The notes beneath the pieces were generated by a model. The model did no database searches and had not been told where the DNA came from. It worked only from the letters and a program-made list of their open reading frames with translations. From the NCBI RefSeq assembly GCF_000422665.1, contig NZ_KE383898.1, positions 370,959-434,958 of the forward strand: a DNA stretch of 64,000 bases. The letters are read 5' to 3'. A program made the position numbers and the translations under genes. Position 1 is the first letter of the stretch. Every line of letters starts with the position of its first letter. This DNA is from Ferrimonas senticii DSM 18821 (lineage in GTDB: Bacteria; Pseudomonadota; Gammaproteobacteria; Enterobacterales; Shewanellaceae). Shown here piece after piece: positions 27,401 to 36,844 of the stretch.

Positions 27401-27525
27401 AGCAACCGAACCGCCGCGCCGCCAAGCAACAGCAGCGCGATAAAGCACATGGTGATGGTTACCGGGCGCCGTAGCGCCCACGCGGTTAAGCCATTGGCCT
27501 TGCGGTGGCGAGTTGGCTTAGTCAT
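24460..27525 (-). CDS. RND efflux permease 2 (HAE-1-like)
   Basis: This 1021-residue RND transporter has the family's 12-helix, two-large-loop layout. It starts with a basic segment and WALRRPVTITMCFIALLLLGG. The fourth-helix motif reads GMLIDNAVVVSESVL, so only one aspartate stands where AcrB has two. The second repeat carries GILVLMGVVVNNGIVLVDQIN. The ATG at 27525 follows GGAGGTGG and overlaps the upstream permease's stop by 8 bases (ATGACTAA), so the two permeases are translationally coupled. Two different permeases with one adaptor suggest a heteromeric pump or two pumps. The substrate is unknown, and the outer membrane channel is not encoded here. Confidence 0.88.
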   Translation of the reverse strand: MTKPTRHRKANGLTAWALRRPVTITMCFIALLLLGGAAVRLLPLEMFPGFEIPQITVQVPYQGGSPREVEREITSVLEEALATLSGVKTMRSGSNQEESWIRMDFAWEEAIGNKVVEVRERVDSVRHLLPADVERVLIWQFSSSDMPIMTLRLSSARDLSAAFDLLDKQLKRPLERLEGISRVTLYGVEPMQIQIELDPQQLSARGIDQGWLTNLLQRQNFSRSAGDLRTDNALWQVSQQNEYRDLAQIQQLVLAPNLRLGDIATVRYAQPEQLEGRHLDRSYAVGLDLFKESGANLVEVADRVLPVIDKVRASAQFDGIELFVMDDQAQSVRNSLNELAQAGGIGALLSFAVLLLFIRNPLTTAIIVVSVPLSIAITLGLMYLLGYSLNILSMMGLLLAVGMLIDNAVVVSESVLQQPPEPRQQAVIQGVDGVGLAVLAGTLTTAIVFMPNIFGVKVELTVFLEHVAIAICISLLASLVISRTLLPLLLYRFGHLGQQAQRFESPRYRRLLSWILAHPKLSGLFALLILASTAIPLSQVTGGDDDQGSQERLFINYQLDGRHSLEYTKAMLEQMEQYLYDNQQQFGFNSIYSYYANDDLQTTLLMKDELPMPLPELKQLIADGFPKYAFATPQFGWNGGDDKGMRLHLRGRSTEQLLALAQQVMPLLEQIEGLSDVRSELAGGQQELIVRFNRQRLAQLGLSLQQSAATVATALRGERLRSFRHDASGEMAIRLQWPKSWQQSLQRLSQLPLAKVDGKVITLAQVASIHQQPRLEEIRHFNRQTSVAIGGNVDDRDFNELRNDITQAFDAINWPPGYSYSFAGGFDYQDQSQALMVTNMLLAVVMIYIVMAALFESLLLPTAVISSILFAVTGVFWTFLFTGHSISVMAMIGILVLMGVVVNNGIVLVDQINQRQPPLVELPQAIVDAASSRLRPVLMTVTTTILGLLPLALGDTRIAGGGPSYTPMAVAIIGGLGFSTITSLLLVPYLYLILSRLRQRSLLGLTRVWYWQRAKVPVWLR

Positions 27526-30500
27526 GGGCCACCTCCGCCGACGGTTTGGAGGTCGAGTTGCTCCCGACACTGGCCAGCAGCACCGGCAGCACCACTAAGG
27601 TCAGCAGGGTGGCGATCCCAAGCCCGGCAATTACGGTAACGGCTAATGGTGCGCGCAGTTCGGCGCCGCCACCGAAGCCCACCAGCATCGGTAATAACCC
27701 AAGGATGGTGGTGATGGTGGTCATCAGAATTGGCCGTAGTCGGGTTCGACCCGCTTCAACGATTGCGCGGTGCCGATCCATGCCGCTGTGGCGATGTTGA
27801 TTGACTCTATCCACCAGCACAATGGCGTTATTGACGACGATGCCGCAGAGCATGATCAGGCCAATCAACGCCAATACTGACAGTGGATTGCCGGACAGAT
27901 ACAGCCCCAATACGCTGCCGGCCAGGGCCATAGGGATTGAGATCAAAATCAGCAGCGGTTGCACAAAGGATTCAAACTGGCTGGCCATCACGATGTAGAC
28001 CAGAAATACCGCCAACAGCAGGGCAATGGTTAGTGACTGATTGGATTGTTCCATCTCTTGATTTTGGCCAGCAAATTCAACGGTGATCCCCGCTGGTAGT
28101 GGCAGCGGTGCCAATAATCGGCGCGCTTCGGCAACGGCGTCGCTAAGGCTACCGTTGGCGACGCCACTGCTGATCACCGCCACCCGTTGCTGATCAATGC
28201 GGGTAATGGCCGCCGGGCCCACCGCTTGCTCGATATCGGCGACCGCCGATAAGGCAATGGGGCGGGCGCTGCCGGGATTGATGATCAAGGCGCCGATATC
28301 GGCCAAATCATCCCGTTGCTGGGCTTGGGCGCGAACTCGAATGTCGATTTTTCGGTCGGCTAAGGTGTAGCGCGAGGCGAGACTGCCGCCAACTAAGGTG
28401 GCGATCTGCTCGGCCACTTGCGGTGCATCCATTCCCAGGGCCGCTAACCGAGCGTGATCAAAGCGGATGGTCAATTCCGGTTGACCCGCTCGCAGGCTGT
28501 TGCTGACATCGGAAAAGGCGGAGGCGTTGGCTAGGGTTTGCGCCACCAGTTCACTGGCTTGTTTCAACAGGGTGAGATCGTAGCCGTACAGTTCAATCGC
28601 CAGCGGCTGCTTAAAGCTCAGCAGTTGCGGCTGTTTCAGCTCGGCTTGCAGATCTGGAATGCGGGCGGCTTGTTGACGCAGTGCCGCCATCACTGCGGTT
28701 TGCGCTTGCGGATCATCCAGTACCACTTGCAACCGCCCCCAGTTTTCACCGCTGCGGCTGCTGGCGGAGGCCATTTGACTGGCGCTGCCAGCTTGGGAGT
28801 AGGCGTGGGCTACGCCATCCAGTGGCAGTACCGCTTGCGCTAACTGGTCGAGCACCGCGTCGGTTTGGCCGACGTGGCTGCCCGGCGGCAGTTGCACCTC
28901 AAGATAGAACTCACCTTGATTGAGACTAGGCACCAACTCCATACCGATTTTCGGTAACAAACTGAAACTCCCAGCGGTAAAGACCAACGCCAGCAGCAAG
29001 GTTAGGCTGCGTTGCTGCAGCGCCGCCATCAGCAGTGTCGGATAGTAGGCGCTGAGCCATTTCATCAGCCGTTGAAAGCCCCAATCGATTGGGGTGAACA
29101 GCCACTGGGCCAGTTTGCGCAGGAAGCTGACGAGCCACAGTAGCGCGGCGAACAACAGTGACGGCAACCAGTTAAACAAAAGCACAAATGGGAAACTGGC
29201 GACGGTGCCGGCGTAGTGTTTGACCTTAGCCGCTTTGCCAATCGGCACCGTTTTCACCGGTTTTGTCGGTAGGGTTGGCCATTGCCATTTGGGCCGAGCG
29301 GCAAGCATTGGGATCGCCGTCAGCGCGGTCAGCAGTGATGCCAATAGGGCAAAGGTCACGGTTAACGCTTGATCGCCGAACAACGCGCCAGCAACGCCAT
29401 CGACAAACAACAGCGGTACAAATACCGCTAAGGTGGTGAGGGTAGAGGCGGTGATGGCGCTGGCGACTTCGACGGTACCGCGCTGTGCCGCTTGGGCGGG
29501 ATCGTGGCTGTGTTGGCGATCGATGTTTTCCAGTACCACGATGGCGTTATCCACCAACAATCCGACTGCTAAGGCGATGCCGCCAAGGGACATTAAATTC
29601 AGTGACAGGCCAGCAAAATACATCAGGTTAAAGGTGGCAATCACCGACACCGGAATGGTTAAACAGATAATCAGCGTGGGCCGCAGTTTGCGTAAAAACA
29701 GCAGGATCACCGCCATCGCCAACAGCGCGCCAATCAGTGCCGCGTTAGTGACTTCAGCGACGGCGGTGGCGATAAAGCCGGATTGGTCGTAGAGCACGGT
29801 GATCTCGGGGTTACCGGGACGCTCCGCCAGTTTATCGAGTTTGGCGCGAACCGCATTGGCGACAGTGACGGCGTTGGCGTCGCCCTCTTTGTAGATGGCT
29901 ATCTCCACCGCCGCTTGGCCATCGACCCGCGAGATATCGGTTTGTTCGGCGTAGCCGTCGATAACCTCGGCCACCTCTTTTAACCGCAGTTGGCGGTTGG
30001 CATCGCGAAAGATAATGATGTTGGCCAACTGCTCGAGACTTTCGAACTGATTTAAGGTTCGTACCAGCAACTGTTGATTGCCTTGTTCGAGCTTGCCGGC
30101 AGACAGATTGATGTTCTCGGCACCGATGCGGTTGACGATATCCGCCGGAGTTAACGACAGCTGCGCTAACTTGTGTTGGTCGAGCAAAATTTGCAGTTCA
30201 CGGACCAAGCCGCCGGCTGGGCGCACCGACGCCACCCCTTCAACCACTTCCAATTGCCGTTTGAGCTCGTCATCGGCCCAACTGCGCAGGCTGATCAGTT
30301 GTTGGTTGTCGCTGCCGGGGCTGATGAGCCCGAGGCGCATAATCGGATCGAGATTGGGGTTAAAGCGCAGGATCAGCGGTTTTTCGACATCCAGCGGCAG
30401 TTCAATGGCGTCGAGCTTCTCCCGTACATCCAGTGCCGCCAGATCCATATCGGTGCCCCAAGCAAACTCCAACTGCAGATCCGCAAGGCCAGCGCGGGAG

Positions 30501-30748
30501 GTAGAGGTCATGGTGCGTAGCCCCTTGACGGTTCCGACCGATTCTTCAATCGGTTTGGCCACCAGTTGCTCCACTTCTGCTGGTGCCGCCCCTGGGTAGA
30601 GGGTGCGCACGGTTAGGCTGGGGTAGTTCATCTCTGGCAGCAAGGTGATTGGCAAGCGACCGAAGCCGACCATACCGAATAACACCACGGTTAAAATCGC
30701 CATCCAAACGGTAACCGGACGCTTGATGGCGGTTTTGGTTAGCGACAT
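27518..30748 (-). CDS. RND efflux permease 1 (HAE-1-like)
   Basis: This 1076-residue RND transporter begins LTKTAIKRPVTVWMAILTVV. It has PLLPEMNYP-like periplasmic entry (ITLLPEMNYPSL), the fourth-helix motif GLLVDNAIVVLENID with a single aspartate, and GLIMLCGIVVNNAIVLVDRVN in the second half. The linker between helices 6 and 7 (about residues 475-570) is unusually long. It contains an extra hydrophobic stretch (FPFVLLFNWLPSLLFAALLW) and an amphipathic segment. AAGGAG precedes the ATG and overlaps the end of the adaptor gene. It probably exports organic compounds using the proton gradient. Confidence 0.88.
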   Translation of the reverse strand: MSLTKTAIKRPVTVWMAILTVVLFGMVGFGRLPITLLPEMNYPSLTVRTLYPGAAPAEVEQLVAKPIEESVGTVKGLRTMTSTSRAGLADLQLEFAWGTDMDLAALDVREKLDAIELPLDVEKPLILRFNPNLDPIMRLGLISPGSDNQQLISLRSWADDELKRQLEVVEGVASVRPAGGLVRELQILLDQHKLAQLSLTPADIVNRIGAENINLSAGKLEQGNQQLLVRTLNQFESLEQLANIIIFRDANRQLRLKEVAEVIDGYAEQTDISRVDGQAAVEIAIYKEGDANAVTVANAVRAKLDKLAERPGNPEITVLYDQSGFIATAVAEVTNAALIGALLAMAVILLFLRKLRPTLIICLTIPVSVIATFNLMYFAGLSLNLMSLGGIALAVGLLVDNAIVVLENIDRQHSHDPAQAAQRGTVEVASAITASTLTTLAVFVPLLFVDGVAGALFGDQALTVTFALLASLLTALTAIPMLAARPKWQWPTLPTKPVKTVPIGKAAKVKHYAGTVASFPFVLLFNWLPSLLFAALLWLVSFLRKLAQWLFTPIDWGFQRLMKWLSAYYPTLLMAALQQRSLTLLLALVFTAGSFSLLPKIGMELVPSLNQGEFYLEVQLPPGSHVGQTDAVLDQLAQAVLPLDGVAHAYSQAGSASQMASASSRSGENWGRLQVVLDDPQAQTAVMAALRQQAARIPDLQAELKQPQLLSFKQPLAIELYGYDLTLLKQASELVAQTLANASAFSDVSNSLRAGQPELTIRFDHARLAALGMDAPQVAEQIATLVGGSLASRYTLADRKIDIRVRAQAQQRDDLADIGALIINPGSARPIALSAVADIEQAVGPAAITRIDQQRVAVISSGVANGSLSDAVAEARRLLAPLPLPAGITVEFAGQNQEMEQSNQSLTIALLLAVFLVYIVMASQFESFVQPLLILISIPMALAGSVLGLYLSGNPLSVLALIGLIMLCGIVVNNAIVLVDRVNQHRHSGMDRHRAIVEAGRTRLRPILMTTITTILGLLPMLVGFGGGAELRAPLAVTVIAGLGIATLLTLVVLPVLLASVGSNSTSKPSAEVAHD

Positions 30749-30751
30749 GGG

Positions 30752-31831
30752 TTACTCCTTGGCGGTGAGATTGATGTTGAGCGCGCCCACGACCTCAACC
30801 CGAGCGTTGTCCTTTAACTGATGTTGGCCGCGGATAACGACTTGTTCGCCAACGTTAATGCCATCCAGGATCTGTACCTGTTCGCCATCGCGGTAGCCCA
30901 GTTGCACTGGCCGAATTTGGGCATTGTCGCCATCGATCACAAACACGCTGTGGCCGCTGTCTTGGCGCAGTAGCGCGGCGGCATTAATCAGGGTGACGTT
31001 ATCGCGGTGATCAAATTGCAACTTGGCGCGGCTTAACATGCCACTGCGCAGTTGTTGCTGTTGATTGTCGACCTGCAAGGTGATTTTGATGGTGCCGCTG
31101 TCGGCATCAACGGTGGGAGCGATCCGCAGTACTTCAGCACGATAAGCGTGTGGTAAGCCATCGACACTAAGCTCAGCAACTTGGCCTACAGAGACTTGTG
31201 GCAGTTGCTGCTCCGGCAGATGAACGATGGCGTGCAACTGTTGCTGCTGGACCACCTCAAACAGGGCGGTCGCCATCTCGGTGGCCATGTTGCCTTGGTC
31301 GATGTAACGCTTGGCGATTACCCCATCAATGGGACTGGCCACTTGGCTGTATTGCAATCGCAGTTTGGCCAGATCGCGATCCGCCAGGGCCGCTTGGCGT
31401 TGATAACTGAGCCGCGCCAGTTGCTCTTCGCTGATCAGTTGCTCATTGGCGATGGCGTGCATTCGATCCAGTTCTTGGTCGATCACATCCAGTTCGGCTT
31501 GGCTTTTATTCAGTGCCAATTGGTAATGCTTAGGATCAATCTGTGCCAGTGATTGGCCAGCTTTTACGCGGTCACCTTCCTCTACTAGCAGTTGTTCAAC
31601 CATGCCGCTGATCCGAGCAATTACTTGTGCCTGTTGTGGTGCTTCTAGCACCGCGGTGGTTTGGTAGAAGTGGCTGATATCGCCGCTGGCGGCCATTTGA
31701 GTCTCAACCGGAATGGCGACGACTTGCGGTTGTTTGCTGTCTGATTCAGCCGACTCATCGGCATTGGAGTTGCCGCAGGCGGTAAGAGTGAGTAGCACAA
31801 GCGTAAGTACGCCAATTTCCCATTGCATCAT
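30752..31831 (-). CDS. RND efflux periplasmic adaptor lipoprotein (HlyD/AcrA family)
   Basis: This 359-residue membrane fusion protein has a lipoprotein signal (lipobox LTAC, Cys19). The split lipoyl domain is around ARISGMVEQLLVEEGDRVKAGQ and SPIDGVIAKRYIDQGN. Between these lies a short alpha-hairpin, followed by a beta-barrel and a membrane-proximal domain ending in GINVGEQVVIRGQHQL. It links the two RND permeases to a TolC-like channel. It is first in the operon; the next gene starts 3 bases after its stop. Two adjacent ATGs are possible starts (31831 or 31828). Confidence 0.88.
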   Translation of the reverse strand: MMQWEIGVLTLVLLTLTACGNSNADESAESDSKQPQVVAIPVETQMAASGDISHFYQTTAVLEAPQQAQVIARISGMVEQLLVEEGDRVKAGQSLAQIDPKHYQLALNKSQAELDVIDQELDRMHAIANEQLISEEQLARLSYQRQAALADRDLAKLRLQYSQVASPIDGVIAKRYIDQGNMATEMATALFEVVQQQQLHAIVHLPEQQLPQVSVGQVAELSVDGLPHAYRAEVLRIAPTVDADSGTIKITLQVDNQQQQLRSGMLSRAKLQFDHRDNVTLINAAALLRQDSGHSVFVIDGDNAQIRPVQLGYRDGEQVQILDGINVGEQVVIRGQHQLKDNARVEVVGALNINLTAKE

Positions 31832-31948
31832 GACCGATCCCAGTTAGTTGTTATGTAAGGTTACAAACAAACTCTATGCCAAAATTTAAATTACTTTTAA
31901 AACAACATCTTGGGTCTGTAAGAGTTGATGATTAAGTCAGTATAATAC

Positions 31949-31962
31949 TCACTTGTTAGTGA
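31949..31962. promoter_or_regulatory. Inverted repeat in the RND operon promoter region
   Basis: TCACT-TGTT-AGTGA is a perfect 5-4-5 inverted repeat next to TATAAT (31941-31946) and about 120 bp upstream of the adaptor start. TetR-family efflux repressors often bind such sites, but no regulator gene lies next to the operon. Apart from this and the mobile element, 31832-32394 holds no gene. Confidence 0.4.
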
Positions 31963-32057
31963 ATTGTGATCATCAGCGGCGGGATCCGCTACTCAATGCG
32001 TTGCGGTTGGTTAGGTTTTTTGAGCGCGATAAATCGATAGTGCTAATCGAATAGCTA

Positions 32058-32299
32058 GGGCGTGTTGACGTTTGGTGTTCAGAATTTGGTCGAGGATAGC
32101 GGCTGTCAATCGAGGATTACGATTGAAGGCATAGTGGCTCTACGTCGAAATTGTATGACGAAGAGTGACAGCTGCTAGTCCGACCCTGCAAGGCGCCCTT
32201 TAGCGACCATTGAACAGCAAAATTAACCAACAAGCTCAATGTGCTGTCAAAAGTTGCCAATAATGGGCGCAAAAATATACGGCAAAGGTCAACGCGCCC
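32058..32299 (+). mobile_element. MITE-like element, copy 3 (242 bp)
   Basis: The left end is GGGCGTGTTGAC after TA. The right end is GTCAACGCGCCC followed by GA, so the right TA duplication has one substitution. Internal sequence matches copy 2 closely in the same orientation. It lies between the RND operon's promoter region and the gltA terminator. Confidence 0.85.
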
Positions 32300-32348
32300 G
32301 AGAGTAAAAATTCGAATATTGGCCTTGGCTGAACGGTTACTCGAGTAC

Positions 32349-32375
32349 AAAAAAACCAGCCTTGCGGCTGGTTTT
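32349..32375 (-). terminator. Rho-independent terminator of gltA
   Basis: On the minus strand the stem AACCAGCC/GGCTGGTT with a four-base loop is followed by a run of T, 20 bp beyond the gltA stop. Confidence 0.85.
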
Positions 32376-32394
32376 GTCATGATTACTTGCCAGT

Positions 32395-33687
32395 TTAGCG
32401 TTGGTTGGCGGGCAGATAATCCCGTTGTTTTTCGCCGGTGTACAACTGACGAGGGCGACCAATCTTGTGGCCAGGCTGGCTTAGCATCTCTTGCCAGTGG
32501 GAGACCCAGCCAACGGTGCGCGACAACGCAAAAATCACCGTAAACATCGAGGTTGGAATGCCGATGGCTTTCATGATGATACCGGAATAGAAGTCGACGT
32601 TCGGGTACAACTTCTTCTGGATAAAGTAGTCATCAGACAGGGCGATGCGCTCCAGTTCCATCGCTACATCCAGCAGCGGATCTTGGATGTTGAGTTCCGC
32701 CAACACCTCATGACAGGTTTCCCGCATAACGGTGGCGCGAGGGTCGAAGTTTTTGTAGACCCGGTGGCCAAAGCCCATCAGTCGGAATGGGTCTTCTTTG
32801 TCCTTAGCGCGTGCGACAAATTCGGGGATGCGATCGACACTGCCGATCTCCTCTAGCATGTTCAAACACGCTTCGTTGGCACCACCGTGGGCCGGTCCCC
32901 ACAGCGATGCAACACCTGCAGAGATACAGGCAAAGGGGTTAGCCCCAGAGGAACCCGCCAATCGCACGGTGGAAGTAGAGGCGTTTTGCTCGTGGTCAGC
33001 GTGCAGGATAAAGATCCGATCCATCGCTCGCTCGACCACAGGATTAACCTGATAGTCCTCGCATGGCACAGAGAACATCATCTGCAGGAAGTTACCGGCA
33101 AATGACAGGTCGTTGCGAGGGTAAACAAACGGCTGACCTAGATTGTACTTGTAGGCCATGGCCGCCAAGGTGGGCATTTTGGAGATTAAGCGGATGGCGG
33201 CAACGTGACGATGATGCTCGTCATTGACGTCCAGAGAATCGTGATAGAACGCCGACAGTGCCCCAACCACCCCACACAGAATCGCCATCGGGTGGGCGTC
33301 GCGGCGGAAGCCCTTGAAGAAGGTGGCAATCTGTTCATGCACCATGGTGTGGCTGTTGATCAGCGCTTCAAACTCTTGCAGTTGCTGTGCCGAAGGCAGC
33401 TCGCCTTTGAGCAGCAGGTAGCAGACTTCGAGGTAACTGGATTGGGTCGCGAGCTGGTCAATGGGGTAGCCTCGATGCAGCAGAATGCCCTTGGCGCCAT
33501 CGATAAAGGTGATCTCAGATTCGCACGATGCGGTGGCCATGAAGCCCGGGTCATAGGTGAAATGGCCGTGGGTTCCAAGCGTGCTGATGTTAATCACATC
33601 TTGCCCCTCAGAGCCGGATTTAATCGGCAGTTCGACTGGTTCTTGTCCGGGGATCTTTAGAGTCGCAATGTTCTCATTCTCAGCCAT
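32395..33687 (-). CDS. gltA: Citrate synthase (type II)
   Basis: This 430-residue protein is the hexameric, NADH-regulated type of Gram-negative citrate synthase. It has the N-terminal extension, the catalytic histidine in [14 protein letters not shown], the second histidine in [14 protein letters not shown], and the catalytic aspartate in YPNVDFYSG. It condenses acetyl-CoA with oxaloacetate as the entry step of the TCA cycle. AAGGAG precedes the ATG. It is divergent from sdhCDAB-sucABCD, an arrangement typical of enteric bacteria and Shewanella. Confidence 0.96.
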   Translation of the reverse strand: MAENENIATLKIPGQEPVELPIKSGSEGQDVINISTLGTHGHFTYDPGFMATASCESEITFIDGAKGILLHRGYPIDQLATQSSYLEVCYLLLKGELPSAQQLQEFEALINSHTMVHEQIATFFKGFRRDAHPMAILCGVVGALSAFYHDSLDVNDEHHRHVAAIRLISKMPTLAAMAYKYNLGQPFVYPRNDLSFAGNFLQMMFSVPCEDYQVNPVVERAMDRIFILHADHEQNASTSTVRLAGSSGANPFACISAGVASLWGPAHGGANEACLNMLEEIGSVDRIPEFVARAKDKEDPFRLMGFGHRVYKNFDPRATVMRETCHEVLAELNIQDPLLDVAMELERIALSDDYFIQKKLYPNVDFYSGIIMKAIGIPTSMFTVIFALSRTVGWVSHWQEMLSQPGHKIGRPRQLYTGEKQRDYLPANQR

Positions 33688-33923
33688 GGCTGAATCTCCT
33701 TAACTTCTTATTAGAATTCCATAATCGGGCCCTTATACGAGCCTCTTTAGTGCACGGTCAGAATACCAACAGTGCTGCGCAACTTAGCGCCGTCTGTGCG
33801 CGCCAACAATTAGCGCAAAGTCTGGCCTTCGTGATTCAGTTCGCCGCCGAGTAACGTTGCCAAGGATGGCTCAACTGAATTCTTAGCAAGAGATTAGAAT
33901 CTCTTAACCGGAGGCACATGTTA

Positions 33924-33939
33924 AGTGACTTGAATCACA
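33924..33939. promoter_or_regulatory. CRP-like site between gltA and sdhC
   Basis: AGTGA-CTTGAA-TCACA matches TGTGA-N6-TCACA at 9 of 10 arm positions. CRP control of sdh and gltA is established in enteric relatives. Confidence 0.5.
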
Positions 33940-33952
33940 CAATTCAACCAAG

Positions 33953-33962
33953 GTTAATTAAA
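33953..33962. promoter_or_regulatory. ArcA-like box between gltA and sdhC
   Basis: GTTAATTAAA matches the ArcA core (A/T)GTTAATTA(A/T) except at the first flanking base. ArcA represses TCA genes under low oxygen in related bacteria. Confidence 0.45.
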
Positions 33963-34279
33963 CCATCTTTATGACCTCAGAACATCTATTGCTCCGAAGT
34001 CGATTAATAATCGCTCAAGAGTGCAGTATAACTTCGCAAAATAATCGCAAAGTGTGACGTTTGTAATTGTTCAACCTCATTTGTATACTGGCCGCGACTT
34101 TCCACCGCATCCCTTTGTGGGGCACTTCTCAGGGCGAGATTTGGGCGGTTAAAAATGCAGCAAATCAATAAGTTTTTTGCATCGGAAGGGCGCTTGGCAA
34201 GCTGGTAGTTTTAGTGTCCGATAGACAGAGGCTAACTCTTACTCAGCCGAGCAAAATACCAACCGGTTAGCTGGTTTAA

Positions 34280-34293
34280 TGTTCAGTTGAACA
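34280..34293. promoter_or_regulatory. Perfect inverted repeat in the sdhC leader
   Basis: TGTTCA-GT-TGAACA is a 6-2-6 palindrome 42 bp before the sdhC ATG. It could be an operator; no known regulator is recognised. Confidence 0.3.
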
Positions 34294-34334
34294 ACCTGTA
34301 GGCTCGCGCGGTATAAAACGATAACTATTGCTCA

Positions 34335-34733
34335 ATGGAGCTGAGTGAGCAGAACGTGAATAAGCAAAGACCAGTCAACTTGGATCTCTCACAGATCCAA
34401 TTTCCGGCAACGGCGATTGCCTCGATCTTGCACCGGGTATCCGGCGTGATCACCTTTGTTGCCCTAGCCATTCTTCTGTGGCTTCTTGCCACTTCATTAC
34501 AATCCGCTTCTGGATTCGATCAAGTCAGCCAACTGCTCAGCAGTTTCCCAGTCAAATTGATCCTGTGGGCTATTTTGACGGCATTGGCGTATCACCTCTG
34601 TGCCGGCGTTCGTCACCTGTTGATGGACATGGGGCATTTTGAAGGGTCAATGGCGGCGGGTAACAACTCGGCCAAAGCGGCCTTCGGTGCCGCGGCGTTG
34701 CTGTCAGTGATTGCGGGGATCTGGTTATGGTAA
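34335..34733 (+). CDS. sdhC: Succinate dehydrogenase cytochrome b556 subunit
   Basis: This 132-residue membrane protein (E. coli 129) begins, after a short leader, KQRPVNLDLSQIQFPATA. It has ASILHRVSGVITF in the first helix and AYHLCAGVRHLLMDMG, where a histidine ligates haem b. Three transmembrane helices are visible. It anchors SdhAB and takes part in quinone reduction. The ATG at 34335 parallels the E. coli N-terminus, but a GTG at 34356 (before NKQRP) is also plausible; neither has a strong ribosome binding site. It overlaps sdhD by 7 bases. Confidence 0.93.
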   Translation: MELSEQNVNKQRPVNLDLSQIQFPATAIASILHRVSGVITFVALAILLWLLATSLQSASGFDQVSQLLSSFPVKLILWAILTALAYHLCAGVRHLLMDMGHFEGSMAAGNNSAKAAFGAAALLSVIAGIWLW

Positions 34734-35071
34734 AGATGGCTTCTAGTTTGGGACGCAGTGGCGTTCATGATTTTGTGCTGCTGCGTGCCAGCGCGCTGGT
34801 ACTGGCCAGCTACCTGATATTTATGGTTGCTTACCTGGCGATGGGCAGCGTCGATTACGCCAGTTGGCAGCAGCTGTTCGCTAGCGTATCGATGAAAGTC
34901 TTCACTTTGATGGCGCTGGTAGCGGTATTGGTTCATGGCTGGATTGGCTTGTGGCAGGTGCTGACCGATTACGTCAAGCCGGCCGGGCTGCGGGCCGCAG
35001 CGCAATATGCGGTGATCCTGGTGTTGTTGGCGTACCTGTTCGCTGGCGTTGCGATCCTGTGGGGTGTTTAA
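34727..35071 (+). CDS. sdhD: Succinate dehydrogenase hydrophobic membrane anchor subunit
   Basis: This 114-residue protein starts MVKMASSLGRSGVHDFVLLRASA, closely paralleling E. coli SdhD (MVSNASALGRNGVHDF). It has three membrane helices and VHGWIGLWQVLTDYVKP near the haem and quinone site. Its start overlaps the sdhC stop (ATGGTAA). The sdhA GTG follows its stop directly. Confidence 0.93.
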   Translation: MVKMASSLGRSGVHDFVLLRASALVLASYLIFMVAYLAMGSVDYASWQQLFASVSMKVFTLMALVAVLVHGWIGLWQVLTDYVKPAGLRAAAQYAVILVLLAYLFAGVAILWGV

Positions 35072-36832
35072 GTGAGTATTCCAGTAAAAGAATTTGACGC
35101 CATTGTCATTGGCGCTGGTGGCGCAGGGATGCGTGCGGCACTGCAGATCTCCAAAGAGGGCAAAAGCTGCGCGCTGCTCTCCAAAGTGTTCCCAACCCGC
35201 TCGCACACGGTATCCGCTCAAGGCGGCATTACCGTGGCACTGGGCAACGCCCACGAGGATAACTGGGAATGGCACATGTACGACACCGTCAAAGGCTCCG
35301 ATTACATCGGTGACCAAGACGCGATTGAGTACATGTGTAAAACCGGCCCTGAAGCGATCATCGAGATGGAGAACATGGGGCTACCGTTCTCTCGCTTTGA
35401 GGATGGCCGGGTTTACCAGCGCCCGTTTGGCGGCCAATCAAAAGAATTTGGCGGCGAACAAGCGGCGCGAACTGCGGCGGCAGCAGACCGCACAGGTCAC
35501 GCCTTGTTGCACTGTCTGTACCAGCAAAACGTCAAGAACAAAACCGAGGTGTATTCCGAATGGTACGCCTTGGATCTGGTTAAGAACGACGACGGTGCCA
35601 TCGTTGGTGCCACTGCCATCGAGATTGAAACCGGCGAAGTGGTCTATTTCAAGGCCAAAGCCACGGTGTTAGCTACCGGCGGTGCCGGTCGCATCTATGC
35701 CTCCACCACTAACGCTCACATCAACACCGGCGACGGCGTCGGTATGGCACTGCGCGCTGGCGTGCCGGTGCAGGACATGGAGATGTGGCAGTTCCACCCA
35801 ACCGGCATTGCTGGCGCTGGAGTACTGGTGACCGAAGGCTGTCGTGGTGAAGGCGGTTACCTGCTGAACAAAGATGGCGAACGCTTTATGGAGCGTTACG
35901 CGCCGAACGCCAAAGACTTGGCTGGCCGGGACGTGGTGGCTCGCGCCATTATGACCGAAATCCGCGAAGGTCGTGGCTGCGATGGGCCTTGGGGGCCACA
36001 CGCTAAGCTGAAATTGGACCACTTAGGTTCAGAGGTGCTGGAATCCCGTCTGCCGGGCATTTGCGAACTGTCGCGTACCTTTGCTCACGTTGATCCGGTG
36101 CAAGAACCGATCCCGGTGATCCCAACCTGCCACTACATGATGGGCGGCATTCCAACCCGCGTCACCGGTCAGTGTATCGATGCCGATGAAAACGACATTA
36201 AGGGGCTGCTGGCGGTTGGTGAGATTGCTTGTGTATCAGTTCACGGAGCTAACCGCCTTGGCGGCAACTCGTTGCTGGACTTGGTAGTGTTTGGTCGTGC
36301 CGCGGGGATGCACCTAGGCGAAACCTTAGATGCCCAAGGCACCCCGAAAGAGGCCACCGAAGCTAACATCAATGCCGCACTGACTCGCATCAATCGCTGG
36401 AACGAGTCGGTTAATGGCGATGGTGAAGATCCGGTGCAAATTCGCAAAGATCTGCAGCAGTGCATGCAGTTGAACTTCTCGGTATTCCGTCAGGGCGAAG
36501 CGATGGCCGAAGGCTTAGAAGAGCTGAAGAAGATCCGTGCCCGTTTGCACAACGCCAAGCTCAGCGACGTATCCAAAGCCTTTAACACTCAACGCATTGA
36601 GTGTCTGGAACTGGATAACCTGATGGAAACCGCGATTGCCACTGCGATGGCAGCCAACTTCCGCACCGAGAGCCGCGGCGCGCACTCCCGTGAAGATTTC
36701 CCCGACCGTGATGACGCCAACTGGCTGTGTCACTCAATTTTCGATCCTCGCACCGAGGAGATGGGGCGTCGCCAAGTCAATATGGCGCCGAAGCTGCGGG
36801 AAGCGTTCCCGCCGAAAGAGCGTAAGTACTAA
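35072..36832 (+). CDS. sdhA: Succinate dehydrogenase flavoprotein subunit
   Basis: This 586-residue flavoprotein (E. coli 588) starts with GTG. It has the FAD-binding [11 protein letters not shown], the covalent FAD histidine His45 in [10 protein letters not shown], substrate-site [18 protein letters not shown] and the catalytic [13 protein letters not shown] region. It oxidises succinate to fumarate on the cytoplasmic face of the membrane. There is no spacer from sdhD, which suggests translational coupling. Confidence 0.97.
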   Translation: MSIPVKEFDAIVIGAGGAGMRAALQISKEGKSCALLSKVFPTRSHTVSAQGGITVALGNAHEDNWEWHMYDTVKGSDYIGDQDAIEYMCKTGPEAIIEMENMGLPFSRFEDGRVYQRPFGGQSKEFGGEQAARTAAAADRTGHALLHCLYQQNVKNKTEVYSEWYALDLVKNDDGAIVGATAIEIETGEVVYFKAKATVLATGGAGRIYASTTNAHINTGDGVGMALRAGVPVQDMEMWQFHPTGIAGAGVLVTEGCRGEGGYLLNKDGERFMERYAPNAKDLAGRDVVARAIMTEIREGRGCDGPWGPHAKLKLDHLGSEVLESRLPGICELSRTFAHVDPVQEPIPVIPTCHYMMGGIPTRVTGQCIDADENDIKGLLAVGEIACVSVHGANRLGGNSLLDLVVFGRAAGMHLGETLDAQGTPKEATEANINAALTRINRWNESVNGDGEDPVQIRKDLQQCMQLNFSVFRQGEAMAEGLEELKKIRARLHNAKLSDVSKAFNTQRIECLELDNLMETAIATAMAANFRTESRGAHSREDFPDRDDANWLCHSIFDPRTEEMGRRQVNMAPKLREAFPPKERKY

Positions 36833-36844
36833 GGAGGACGGCAG

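Larger units (their letters stand above)
33688..34334. other. Divergent gltA-sdhC regulatory region
   Basis: This 647-bp noncoding region carries the promoters of both TCA operons. It contains a CRP-like palindrome (33924-33939), an ArcA-like box (33953-33962) and an inverted repeat near sdhC (34280-34293). No gene is seen in it. Confidence 0.6.
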
